Source of the DNA: Bacillota bacterium | GTDB taxonomy: Bacteria > Bacillota > Clostridia > Tissierellales > Peptoniphilaceae | Assembly: GCA_023442775.1 (NCBI GenBank) | Contig: JAEZXH010000021.1 | Coordinates: 113,055 to 177,054 of the forward strand | Reading direction: 5' to 3' | Length of the DNA stretch: 64,000 nt | Shown here: positions 8,568-16,547 of the stretch, one piece after another | How the letters are laid out: each line of letters starts with the position of its first letter | How positions within the stretch are numbered: the stretch's first letter is position 1 | Notes under the pieces: model-generated | Databases searched by the model: none | Told to the model about the DNA's origin: nothing | Seen by the model: the letters and a program-made list of their open reading frames with translations, nothing else | Program-made: the position numbers and the translations under genes

Positions 8568-9709
8568 ACATCTTAGAGGAACTCCTTCACTGTCCCACGG
8601 CGGCTCACGCGAAGGAGACCATCGTGGGGAGAGCCAAGGAAAGGGGGGCGAAGGTCATCCCCTTTGGCACGACGGGAATCTGTCTTTTGAAAGGAGAGGG
8701 TCCCCTGCGCATCTATGGGGCCCACTTGGATAGCCCCGCCCTGCGCCTGAAGGCCGATCCCATCTGCGAGGAGGAGGGGGGACGGGTCCTCGCCGTGGAA
8801 GTCTACGGGGGGCCTCTCTTCTATTCCTGGTTTGATCGCCCCCTCTCCATCGCGGGACGGGTGGCCACCGCCGACGGGAAGATGCACCTCGTGGAGAAAA
8901 AAGAGGTGGCCATCATCCCCTCTCTCGCCATTCACCTCCACCGCGGTGTCAACGAAAACTTTGCACCGAAGCCCAGTGTTGACCTTCGGCCCATGCTCCT
9001 CGTCGACGGAAGCCTCGAGGAGATTCTAGGGGTTGGGGAGATTCTCTCCCACGAGCTCTTTCTCGTCCCCTCAGAGGAGCCAACCGCCGTCGGGGATTTC
9101 GTGAGTGCCTACCGCATTGACGACCTCTCCATGGTCGCCGCAGGCCTTACGGCCTTCTTCGCCGAGGACACGAAGACGACGAAGATTCTCCTCCTCCTCG
9201 ACCACGAAGAGATTGGCAGTCACACCCGGGAGGGGGCGGGAAGTCCCCTTCTCATCCACCTCTTGGAGAAATTGGCGAAGGAGCGGGGAGAGAACCTCTT
9301 CTCCCTCCTCGAAGAGTCCTTCCTCCTCTCCGGGGACGTAGCCCATGGCCTCCATCCCAACTACAAGAGTGCCCACCACGTCCACCCGCCCCTCTTGGGA
9401 GGTGGAATGGCCATCAAGTCCGCCGCCGGGCGCACCTATGCGGGAGATGTGGAGGGGATTGCCCACCTCATGAGCCTTGCCAGGGACGCAAAGGTGAGTC
9501 TCCAACACTTCCAAAACCACCCGGATCGTCGCGGGGGAAGCACCATTGGGCCGATTCTTCTCACCCACACCCCGGTGGCCTCGGCGGAGATTGGAATTCC
9601 CATCCTCGCCATGCACGCCTCCCGAGAACTCATGCATCGCAAGGACTACGAGGACGCCGTCGCCCTCATCACCACCTATTTTCGCCGAGGTGATCTCTCG
9701 TGGAGCTGA
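8564..9709 (+). CDS. M18-family aminopeptidase
   Basis: 381 residues. Zinc-binding and catalytic motifs of M18 (aspartyl/leucine aminopeptidase) are present: GAHLDSPALRLK, SVDLRPML, LLLDHEEIGSHTREGAGS, and HGLHPNYKSAHHVHPPLLG. Family members are usually 420-430 residues; the shortfall is at the N terminus and in a few loops, while all metal ligands appear kept. Cytosolic dodecameric peptidase that removes N-terminal residues from peptides. Its stop lies inside the Nudix gene start region (10-base overlap). Confidence 0.9.
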   Translation: MNILEELLHCPTAAHAKETIVGRAKERGAKVIPFGTTGICLLKGEGPLRIYGAHLDSPALRLKADPICEEEGGRVLAVEVYGGPLFYSWFDRPLSIAGRVATADGKMHLVEKKEVAIIPSLAIHLHRGVNENFAPKPSVDLRPMLLVDGSLEEILGVGEILSHELFLVPSEEPTAVGDFVSAYRIDDLSMVAAGLTAFFAEDTKTTKILLLLDHEEIGSHTREGAGSPLLIHLLEKLAKERGENLFSLLEESFLLSGDVAHGLHPNYKSAHHVHPPLLGGGMAIKSAAGRTYAGDVEGIAHLMSLARDAKVSLQHFQNHPDRRGGSTIGPILLTHTPVASAEIGIPILAMHASRELMHRKDYEDAVALITTYFRRGDLSWS

Positions 9710-10191
9710 GAGAACTCTTTGACGAGAACAACCTCCCGACGGGGGAGGTCGTCGGGCGAGGAAAGGAGCCAGAGGGCCGGTATTATCGCATCAGTGGCGT
9801 CTTCGTCCTCGACGAGAGAAAGCGCCTCTTAGCGACTCGGCGGGCGAAGGAGAAGGCCTCCTATCCCCTCTGGTGGGAGTTCACCTGCGGGGGGCACCTC
9901 GTGGGAGAGGACCCAGAGGATGCGGCGCGAAGAGAACTCTCAGAGGAAGTGGGCCTCGCTCCAGAGTCTCTTCGTTTTCTCGGCTCCTTGAAAGAGTGGG
10001 ACAAGTTCTCCTACCTCTACCTCACCGAGGTGAGAGACGCCACCCTCTCCTTCCAAGAAGAGGAGGTTTGTGACGCGACGTGGCTCAGTCTTTCAGATCT
10101 CGAAGAGAAACTCGAGGAGGAGTTTTTCGCCCCGCCGATGAAGAGGCGCATCGAGGCCATGTGGGACGTCCTTTCCGAGGCCATGAGATGA
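9700..10191 (+). CDS. Nudix hydrolase, isopentenyl-diphosphate-isomerase-like subgroup
   Basis: 163 residues. The Nudix box is complete (GHLVGEDPEDAARRELSEEV, then GL). The N-terminal RELFDENNLPTGEVVGRG is the typical start of YfcD/IDI-like Nudix proteins. Most members hydrolyse nucleoside diphosphate derivatives; those with this N terminus are often labelled isomerases without proof. The start is GTG at 9700, overlapping the peptidase gene, with AGGTGA just upstream; no ATG is available at this point. Overlaps the next gene by ATGA. Confidence 0.87.
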   Translation: MELRELFDENNLPTGEVVGRGKEPEGRYYRISGVFVLDERKRLLATRRAKEKASYPLWWEFTCGGHLVGEDPEDAARRELSEEVGLAPESLRFLGSLKEWDKFSYLYLTEVRDATLSFQEEEVCDATWLSLSDLEEKLEEEFFAPPMKRRIEAMWDVLSEAMR

Positions 10192-10847
10192 AACGATTTG
10201 AGATCACACCGAGGTGCGTCCTCTGCGGCAGCTGTGTGGACCTCTGTCCCGTCGGGGCCATCTCCTTTGGAAAGGAGCAATGCGTCATCGACGAAGAGAA
10301 GTGTGTGCGCTGCGGAGTCTGTGAGAGACATTGTGGCTTTGACGCCATCACCATGACCGAGACCATCACAGAAGAAGAGGCGATGGAGGAGGCGCTCTAC
10401 CTCGCCGAGGAGGCGGGGAAGAACGGGGACATCCCCATCGGCGCCGTGGTCCTCTACGAGGGGAGAATCATCGGACGGGGGAAGAATGAGAAGGAGATCT
10501 CCCAAGACGCCACCCACCACGCGGAGATTCTCGCCCTTCAAGAGGCGGCGAAGACTCTGGGACACTGGTGGCTCGAGGACTGCACCCTCCTCGTCACCTT
10601 GGAGCCCTGTGCCATGTGCGCCGGGGCCATTGTGAATACCCGGGTCTCTCGCCTCGTCTACGCCGCAAAAAATCCCCGGTTTGGCGCCTGTGAAAGCGCC
10701 CTGCGTCTCTTAGAGGGGCCCACCTCGAACCACCATGTGGAGGTGGTCTCGGGCCTTTGTGAGGAGAAGGCGTCCTCTCTTCTCTCCCGATTTTTCCGCG
10801 AGCTTCGGGAGAAAAAACGTCTTGACCGGGAGGGCGGCACGGGGTAA
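10188..10847 (+). CDS. Fusion of a 2[4Fe-4S] ferredoxin with tRNA adenosine deaminase TadA
   Basis: 219 residues in one uninterrupted frame. Residues 1-55 form a bacterial ferredoxin: CVLCGSCVDLCP (Cys10, 13, 16, 20) and CVRCGVCERHCG (Cys39, 42, 45, 49; the usual proline after the last Cys is glycine). Residues 62-215 are TadA: IPIGAVVLYEGRIIGRGKN, zinc site with His111 and Glu113 in THHAEILA, and PCAMCAG with Cys141 and Cys144. TadA makes inosine at position 34 of tRNA-Arg(ACG). The start overlaps the Nudix stop (ATGA). An internal ATG near 10353 has no ribosome binding site, so a fused product is the simplest reading. No other tadA is in the window. Role of the Fe-S part is unknown. Confidence 0.9.
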   Translation: MKRFEITPRCVLCGSCVDLCPVGAISFGKEQCVIDEEKCVRCGVCERHCGFDAITMTETITEEEAMEEALYLAEEAGKNGDIPIGAVVLYEGRIIGRGKNEKEISQDATHHAEILALQEAAKTLGHWWLEDCTLLVTLEPCAMCAGAIVNTRVSRLVYAAKNPRFGACESALRLLEGPTSNHHVEVVSGLCEEKASSLLSRFFRELREKKRLDREGGTG

Positions 10848-10850
10848 AAT
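10822..10850 (+). promoter_or_regulatory. Promoter of the M20 amidohydrolase gene
   Basis: TTGACC at 10822-10827, 17-base spacer, TAAAAT at 10845-10850; lies in the 3' end of the ferredoxin-TadA gene, 33 bases before the next start. Confidence 0.6.
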
Positions 10851-10882
10851 GGCAAAAATATCCAAAGGAGAAAGGAGCGCCC

Positions 10883-12040
10883 ATGAGAGCACAAGACCGG
10901 ATTCGAGACTATGTACGGGAGATGAGACGCCACTTCCACGCCCATCCCGAACTCTCCTTTGAGGAGTTCGAGACCACAAAACGGGTGGCCCAAGAACTTG
11001 AGGCCATGGGCATCGAGGTCCAGGTGCGCCCCGAGGGGACGGGGCTCATCGGCGTGGTGAAGGGGAATCGCCCCGGGCCATGCGTCGCGTTGCGCGCCGA
11101 CATGGATGCCTTAAACATCGACGAGAAGACGAACCTCCCCTATGCCTCCACCTGTGCCGGAAAGATGCACGCCTGTGGCCACGACGCCCACACGGCGATG
11201 CTCCTCGGAGCGGCGAAGCTCATCGCCGAGAGAGAAGGGGACTTTCCCGGCACCATCATCCTCCTCTTCCAACCCGCCGAGGAACTTGGGAAAGGGGCTC
11301 CGGCGATGATGGAATTCGGGGATTGGTTCGAGAAGGTGGACGTCTTCTTCGGCACCCACGTCCAGTCGGAACTGCCCAAGGGAAAGGTGGACGTCTCCCC
11401 TGGAGCACGGACCGCCTCCGCCGACGGCTTCAAGATTCACATCAAGGGACGGGGTGGACACGGTGCCCACCCGGAGGCCACTGTGGACGCGGTGGTGGTC
11501 GCCGCCGCCTTCGTCACCGCCCTTCAGAGTGTGGTGAGTCGCAACTATTCTCCCATGGAGGACATCGCCCTCACCGTGGGAAGTCTCCACGCCGGCAGTC
11601 GCTTTAACATCATCGCCGAGGAGGCCTTCCTCGAGGGGACGGTGCGCTATTTCTCCAAGGAGGTCGCCGAGACCATCGAGGAGAAGATTCGCCGGGTCCT
11701 CGACGGCATCTGCGCCGCCTATGGCGCCGAGGCGACGATGGACTACGACTACATCTTGGGCTCTGTAGTGAACGACGAGAAAGAAGTGGAGAGGGCGCGC
11801 CGCCTCGTGGGAGACATCTTTGGAGAGGACGCCGTCGTGGAGAGAGAGCGCTCCACGGGAGGGGAGGACTTCTCCTTCTACGTCAAGGACAAGCCCGGGG
11901 TCTTCGTCAACATCGGGGTCTGGGACGAGGAACAGCCCTGTTATCCCCACCACAACGAACACTTTGCCATCGACGACGAGATCTTGGGAGAGGGAGCGGC
12001 CCTCTATGCCGCCTTTGCCTTCGACGTCCTCAGGGCATAA
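10883..12040 (+). CDS. M20-family N-acyl-amino-acid amidohydrolase
   Basis: 385 residues, full length for the IAA-amidohydrolase/aminoacylase subgroup of M20. Metal-site motifs: ALRADMDALNI, MHACGHDAHTAMLLGAAKL, LLFQPAEELGKGA, and near the C terminus STGGEDFSFY and HNEHFAIDD. The dimerisation domain lies between about residues 180 and 295. It hydrolyses amide bonds of N-acylated amino acids or similar compounds in the cytosol; exact substrate not visible. Strong AAAGGAG before the ATG and its own promoter. Confidence 0.92.
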   Translation: MRAQDRIRDYVREMRRHFHAHPELSFEEFETTKRVAQELEAMGIEVQVRPEGTGLIGVVKGNRPGPCVALRADMDALNIDEKTNLPYASTCAGKMHACGHDAHTAMLLGAAKLIAEREGDFPGTIILLFQPAEELGKGAPAMMEFGDWFEKVDVFFGTHVQSELPKGKVDVSPGARTASADGFKIHIKGRGGHGAHPEATVDAVVVAAAFVTALQSVVSRNYSPMEDIALTVGSLHAGSRFNIIAEEAFLEGTVRYFSKEVAETIEEKIRRVLDGICAAYGAEATMDYDYILGSVVNDEKEVERARRLVGDIFGEDAVVERERSTGGEDFSFYVKDKPGVFVNIGVWDEEQPCYPHHNEHFAIDDEILGEGAALYAAFAFDVLRA

Positions 12041-12070
12041 AAAAACTGGTGTCTTCGGACACCAGGTTTT
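12041..12070. terminator. Bidirectional terminator, amidohydrolase/brnQ
   Basis: Stem CTGGTGTC/GACACCAG (12046-12065) with a TTCG tetraloop, A-run left and T-rich right; sits between converging genes. Confidence 0.9.
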
Positions 12071-12072
12071 CT

Positions 12073-13341
12073 TTAGAAGTGCTCCTTCGCGTCGAGGGGA
12101 CGGGGAGCGGGGAGTTTGATGGGAGTGAAGAGAAGTCCCAAGACGATGGTGGGCACCATCCAGAAGAAGGGACCGAAGGCCTCGGGGAGAATGGGGCCCA
12201 TCCCAAAGAGGGCGAGAACTTGGTCCACAGCGGGAATCAAGGACCCAATCATCACCCCCACGGCGGTGCTTCTGCGTTCAATCCCAAAGAGGGCGAGGAC
12301 GATGAGGCTAATGGAGACCGGGTAGATTCCAAGAAGAATCGGGACTGAGACCTCGAGAATCCGCTCGAGGCCATTGACGGCGACGATGGCGGAGAACACC
12401 GAGGAGACGATGGCCACGAGGTTGTAGGAGAGCTTTCCACGGGAGAGGTTCTTGAAGAAGAGCCCTACCGTGGCGGTGAGACCGATGGAGGTGGTCAAGC
12501 AGGCCAGAGCCATGGCGATGACCATAAAAGCCATGCCGATGGTGCCCAAGAGCTCTCTCGAGGAGAAAACGAGGAGGGGGACCTTCTCAATGTCTGCAGG
12601 GGCGATGCCGGAGAAGACGGCGCCCATGTAGAGGAGTCCGCCGTAGATGAGGCAGAGGGCAATTCCGGCGATGAGGCAGGACTTCACCGTGAGGCTCATG
12701 AGAGAGGAGCCCTCGTAGCCCTTTAAGCGGAATCCTTCGATGACGATGCTCGTGAAGGCGAGGGCGGCGATGACGTCTAGGGTCTGATAGCCCTCGACAA
12801 AACTCGAGGAGAAGGCGGGAAGGTGCTCAGTCACCACGGGAGCGTGGGGGAAGAGGAGGGTCTTGACGATGATCACCGCGAGGACGAAGAGCAGCGCCGG
12901 GGTGAGAAATTGCCCCAGCCGGTCGATGATGCGCCCCGGGTTTAAGGTGAAGAACAAGGTGATGGCGAAGAAGACAAGACTCGTCACCCACAGGGGAAGG
13001 TTCGGCAAAAAGGCGGAGGAGAGGAGTTCGTGAGTCATCGCTGCGGTTCTTGGAATGGCAAGGCCGGGCCCGATGGCGAGAATCATCAAGGTCCCGTAGA
13101 TCATGGCGAAGGGGCGGCCCACCTTGGCGGCGATGTCCATGACTCCACCGCCACAGCGGGTGGTGGCAATGGCTCCGAGGACCACAAGGCCGACCCCGGA
13201 GAGGGCAAAGCCCAAGAAGGAGGGCAGCCAGTCGGTGCCCATCATAAGTCCCAAAGTGGGGGGAAAGATGAGGTTGCCCGCCCCAAAAAACATGGAGAAG
13301 AGAGCAAATCCTGAGACGAAGAGTTCGCGGCGTTTATCCAT
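12073..13341 (-). CDS. brnQ: Branched-chain amino acid:cation symporter (LIVCS family)
   Basis: 422 residues, about 12 hydrophobic segments. The N terminus SGFALFSMFFGAGNLIFPPT is the BrnQ signature, and LTVKSCLIAGIALCLIYGGLLYMGA follows in the middle. It imports leucine, isoleucine and valine with Na+ or H+. Located 12 bases downstream of the phosphate symporter stop and preceded by GAAGGAG, so the two are probably cotranscribed. No T-box or other leader is possible in this short gap. Confidence 0.93.
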   Translation of the reverse strand: MDKRRELFVSGFALFSMFFGAGNLIFPPTLGLMMGTDWLPSFLGFALSGVGLVVLGAIATTRCGGGVMDIAAKVGRPFAMIYGTLMILAIGPGLAIPRTAAMTHELLSSAFLPNLPLWVTSLVFFAITLFFTLNPGRIIDRLGQFLTPALLFVLAVIIVKTLLFPHAPVVTEHLPAFSSSFVEGYQTLDVIAALAFTSIVIEGFRLKGYEGSSLMSLTVKSCLIAGIALCLIYGGLLYMGAVFSGIAPADIEKVPLLVFSSRELLGTIGMAFMVIAMALACLTTSIGLTATVGLFFKNLSRGKLSYNLVAIVSSVFSAIVAVNGLERILEVSVPILLGIYPVSISLIVLALFGIERRSTAVGVMIGSLIPAVDQVLALFGMGPILPEAFGPFFWMVPTIVLGLLFTPIKLPAPRPLDAKEHF

Positions 13342-13353
13342 AGAGTCTCCTTC

Positions 13354-14955
13354 CTAGAGAGAGAGTTTTCCGACGTTTCGTAAATAGGCGCTGATGCGCT
13401 CGTAGTTGGAGAGCATCTTTTCGTAGATGAGACCGCTCTCGGGGTCGCAAATCCCCGATTTCATCCGGTCGATGTGGCGGTCGCGGAAGAGTTCCACATC
13501 CCGTTCCATGGCACGGTCCACGGCGCGGACCAAGACCCCACGCTGTTGACGGCTCTGGGTCTCGAAGATGGCGTTATAGAGTTCTTCCAAGTGGTCGTTT
13601 AAGACGGAGATTTCCTGAATGGAGACGGGGCTGAAGTCCAAGTGGTGCTCCTCTTTTTGGTGAGCAAATTCCGCAAGGCTCTTCGTGTGGTCCCCGACCC
13701 GCTCCAAGTCCCTGACGATGCGCAAATAGGCGGTGAAGTAGGAGGCGAGCTCCTCCTCCATGGGCAGGGACAAGATCTCGATGATGTAGCGAGTAATCTG
13801 GGAGTTGAGGTAGTTGATGGCCTCTTCGTTGTGGAAAATCTCCTCGTGGGTCTCCTTGGAGTAGTGGTTGAAGAGTTCTTCCGTCTTCTTGAAGTTGTCC
13901 TGGGTAAAGGAGAGCATCCGGCGCGTCTCAGCCCGCACATCGGTGAGAATCACAGGGGGCTCCTTGTGGGTACGAGGATGGATGTAGTGAAGGGACAAAT
14001 CGGCGAGGACGGTCTCTTCGCCCAGGGGCACGATCTTTTCCGCGGCGTCGGCGAGGAACCGACTAAAGGGAAAGAGCAAGACCGTGGTCACGATGTTAAA
14101 GAGGGTGTGAAAGTTTGCAATCTGGGCGGCGGGCAAGTCCTTGCTGTAGTGGACAATCCACTGGGCGATGGGCAAAAGGTGAATGAGGACGAGGAAAATC
14201 ACCGTCCCAATGACGTTAAAGAGGATGTGCACCACGGCGGTGCTCTTCCCGCTGCGGGAGCTTCCAATGGAGGAGAGGACGCTGGTGATGCAGGTCCCAA
14301 TGTTAAACCCGAAGATGATGTACATGCTGCCGTGAAGGCCGATGAGTCCCTTGTTGGCAAGGGCCTGCAAAATCCCGAGAGACGCACTGGAGGACTGGAT
14401 GATGGCAGTCACCGCCGCTCCGACGAGGATCCCCGTCAAGGGGTTGGAGAGGCTCGTCATCCAGGCGACGAAGGTGGGGGAGTCCCGGAGGGGACTCATG
14501 GCGCTGGACATGAATTCCATCCCCATGAAGAGGAGGCCCAAACCCATGACCACCTGGCCCGAATACTTCCAGGTGTTCTTCTGAATAAACTTGAAACAGC
14601 AAAAGCCAAGGAAGGCCATGACTGGCGCCGCATCGGTGATGTTTAAGGCCACCAATTGCCCAGTGACCGTGGTCCCGATGTTGGCCCCCATGATAACGCC
14701 GACGGCTTGGCGCAAGGTCATCAGTCCTGCGTTGACAAATCCCACGCACATGACGGTGGTGGCGGAACTGGATTGGATAATCCCAGTGACCACCAGTCCG
14801 ACGAGGACGCCCTTGGCGGTGTTGGAGGTGAGCTTTTCGATGATGTTGTGCATCCTGCGCCCCGCCAAGAGTTCAAGGCCTGCACTCATCAGATCCATGC
14901 CGAAGAGAAACAGAGCCAGCCCTCCAAAGAGAGCAAAGAGGGTAGAGATGGACAT
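13354..14955 (-). CDS. Na+/phosphate cotransporter with C-terminal PhoU-like domain
   Basis: 533 residues. N-terminal half is the NptA/YjbB transporter with two inverted QSSSA repeats (GIIQSSSATTVM and AIIQSSSASLGIL), typical for Na/Pi-II transporters. Residues from about 345 on form a PhoU-like helical bundle (RMLSFTQDNFKKTEELF, RIVRDLERVGDHTKSLAEFA). The PhoU part probably regulates transport. First gene of a two-gene unit with brnQ. Confidence 0.92.
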   Translation of the reverse strand: MSISTLFALFGGLALFLFGMDLMSAGLELLAGRRMHNIIEKLTSNTAKGVLVGLVVTGIIQSSSATTVMCVGFVNAGLMTLRQAVGVIMGANIGTTVTGQLVALNITDAAPVMAFLGFCCFKFIQKNTWKYSGQVVMGLGLLFMGMEFMSSAMSPLRDSPTFVAWMTSLSNPLTGILVGAAVTAIIQSSSASLGILQALANKGLIGLHGSMYIIFGFNIGTCITSVLSSIGSSRSGKSTAVVHILFNVIGTVIFLVLIHLLPIAQWIVHYSKDLPAAQIANFHTLFNIVTTVLLFPFSRFLADAAEKIVPLGEETVLADLSLHYIHPRTHKEPPVILTDVRAETRRMLSFTQDNFKKTEELFNHYSKETHEEIFHNEEAINYLNSQITRYIIEILSLPMEEELASYFTAYLRIVRDLERVGDHTKSLAEFAHQKEEHHLDFSPVSIQEISVLNDHLEELYNAIFETQSRQQRGVLVRAVDRAMERDVELFRDRHIDRMKSGICDPESGLIYEKMLSNYERISAYLRNVGKLSL

Positions 14956-15133
14956 CTCCAGGGTCTCCTTTCAATAAGAAAAGTGATGAAAACACGATGA
15001 AGAACGAGTTTCTTCCATCCTAGAGGATACACGAAAGAGCCCCGTTGGGCTAGGGTGAGAGGGAAAAAAGAAATGAAAATTTTCCGCGGAAGGTCTCTCG
15101 GTGAGTTTTCCTGTGAAAACCGAAGAGATGGGC
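14956..15133. other. Intergenic region between divergent genes, with inverted repeat
   Basis: 178 bases between the divergent phosphate symporter and DUF896 genes. It holds a small hairpin (AGCCC/GGGCT near 15038-15051) and a longer inverted repeat at 15094-15128 (TCTCTCGG and GTTTTC pairing with GAAAAC and CGAAGAGA) that covers the -35 region of the next promoter. No open frame is seen. Confidence 0.45.
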
Positions 15134-15139
15134 TATAAT
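15134..15139 (+). promoter_or_regulatory. -10 box for the DUF896 operon
   Basis: Perfect TATAAT, 30 bases before the start at 15169. The best -35 is poor (TGTGAA, 16-base spacer) and lies inside an inverted repeat. Confidence 0.6.
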
Positions 15140-15168
15140 GGAAGAAGTGAGAATAGAAGGGAGAAACT

Positions 15169-15390
15169 ATGAAAAACACCCACCTCGATCGAATCAATGC
15201 CCTGGCCCGCCTCGCCAAGGAGCGGGAGTTGACGGCAGAGGAAAAAGAGGAACAGAAGCGCCTGCGCGCCGCCTACCTCGAAGAGTTTCGCCAAGGCTTT
15301 CGCCAGACCCTCTTGGAGACCACCGTCGTCGACGAAGAGGGCAATGACGTCACCCCGGAAAAATTGAAGAAAGCGAAAGAAGAACAATGA
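15169..15390 (+). CDS. DUF896 (UPF0291, YnzC-like) small protein
   Basis: 73 residues. Family pattern is clear: IDRINALA-type start (LDRINALARLAKERELTAEE), then EEFRQGFRQTLLETTVVDEEG and a lysine-rich end. Members are small helical hairpin proteins conserved in Firmicutes; in Bacillus YnzC is in the SOS-induced yneA operon, but its role is unknown. The ATG follows AGAAGGGAG and the stop overlaps the CDF gene start (ATGA). Confidence 0.88.
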   Translation: MKNTHLDRINALARLAKERELTAEEKEEQKRLRAAYLEEFRQGFRQTLLETTVVDEEGNDVTPEKLKKAKEEQ

Positions 15391-16547
15391 TTGCCCGGCG
15401 CATCCTAGAGCGAGGCGGCTTTGGCACCGAGGGGGAAAATCGCGAGAAAATCGGCCTCTTGACCGGGTTTGTGAGCCTTCTCATGAACCTTCTGCTCGTC
15501 GTGGGAAAACTCGCCGTGGGCCTTCTCTCCGGGTCGGTCTCCATCATTGCCGACGCGGTGAATAACATCATGGACTCCGCCAGTGCCGTCATCACCATCT
15601 TGGGGATCAAACTCGCAAACCTCCCCGCGGATCGAGAGCACCCCGAGGGGCACGGCCGGATTGAGACCATGGCGGCCCTCGTGGTGGCGGTTCTCGTGGC
15701 CTTCGTCGGCGTGGAGTTTCTGAAGGTCAGTTACGGCAGGTTTCGCCACCCCGAACCCGTGGACTTTCGCCTCACCTCCTTCGCCGTCCTCCTCCTCTCC
15801 ATGGGACTGAAGGTTTTGCAGAGTCGCCTCAATAAACAGGTGGGAGAAGCCATCTCCTCGGCGCCTCTTCTCGCCACGGCGGCAGACGCCATGGGGGATG
15901 TGTTGGTGACGGGGGTCGTCCTCATCGGCGGCATTCTCTCCACCTTGACGAGTCTTCCCGTGGACGGCGTCGTCGGGATGGGGGTGAGCCTCTTCATCAT
16001 CTACTCCGGAATTGGCCTCATGAAGGAGACCCTCTCAAGCCTCATTGGAGAGGCTCCTTCCGAGGATTTTTACAAGGAACTCAAGGACGCCATTCTCGAC
16101 TATGACCAGGTCCAAGGCGTTCACGACATGATTGTCAACTCCTTTGGCCCGGAGCGGACCATCGTCGTCGTCGACGTGGAATTTCCCTACACCATGGCCT
16201 TTCACGCCGTCCACGAAATCAGCGACCGCATGGAGAGAGAGCTCTCGGCGCGCTTTGGGATTACCCTCATCTGTCACATGGATGCCGTCGGCGACGAGAC
16301 CTATGAAGAGATGCGCGCCCGTCCCCTCTTAGACGCCTTTGTGAACCAGAGACGAAGCGTTCACTCCTACCACGACTTGAGCGTTAGAGGGGGCGTCCTT
16401 CGCGTCGACGTGGTGGTCAACCCAGATCTTTGTAAGAGTCACCAGGAGAGACAGCTCATCGCCGAGGAGGTTCAGGCCCTCTTGCGGCCCATTCACCGCG
16501 GTGAGATTCTCGTGGACGTGGACATTGACCTAGGAGGTGTGGCATGA
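15387..16547 (+). CDS. Cation diffusion facilitator (CDF) metal efflux transporter
   Basis: 386 residues. Six predicted membrane helices in the first 210 residues, with the CDF metal-site pattern SIIADAVNNIMDSAS in helix 2 and ADAMGDVLVTGVVL in helix 5, and REHPEGHGRIE between helices. The C-terminal cytoplasmic domain (about 215-386) is longer than in short CDFs and probably duplicated, with several histidines (FHAVHEI, LICHMDA, VHSYHDL). Exports divalent metals (Zn, Mn, Co or Fe) in exchange for protons. Overlaps DUF896 upstream and the TrkA-like gene downstream by 4 bases. Confidence 0.92.
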   Translation: MIARRILERGGFGTEGENREKIGLLTGFVSLLMNLLLVVGKLAVGLLSGSVSIIADAVNNIMDSASAVITILGIKLANLPADREHPEGHGRIETMAALVVAVLVAFVGVEFLKVSYGRFRHPEPVDFRLTSFAVLLLSMGLKVLQSRLNKQVGEAISSAPLLATAADAMGDVLVTGVVLIGGILSTLTSLPVDGVVGMGVSLFIIYSGIGLMKETLSSLIGEAPSEDFYKELKDAILDYDQVQGVHDMIVNSFGPERTIVVVDVEFPYTMAFHAVHEISDRMERELSARFGITLICHMDAVGDETYEEMRARPLLDAFVNQRRSVHSYHDLSVRGGVLRVDVVVNPDLCKSHQERQLIAEEVQALLRPIHRGEILVDVDIDLGGVA

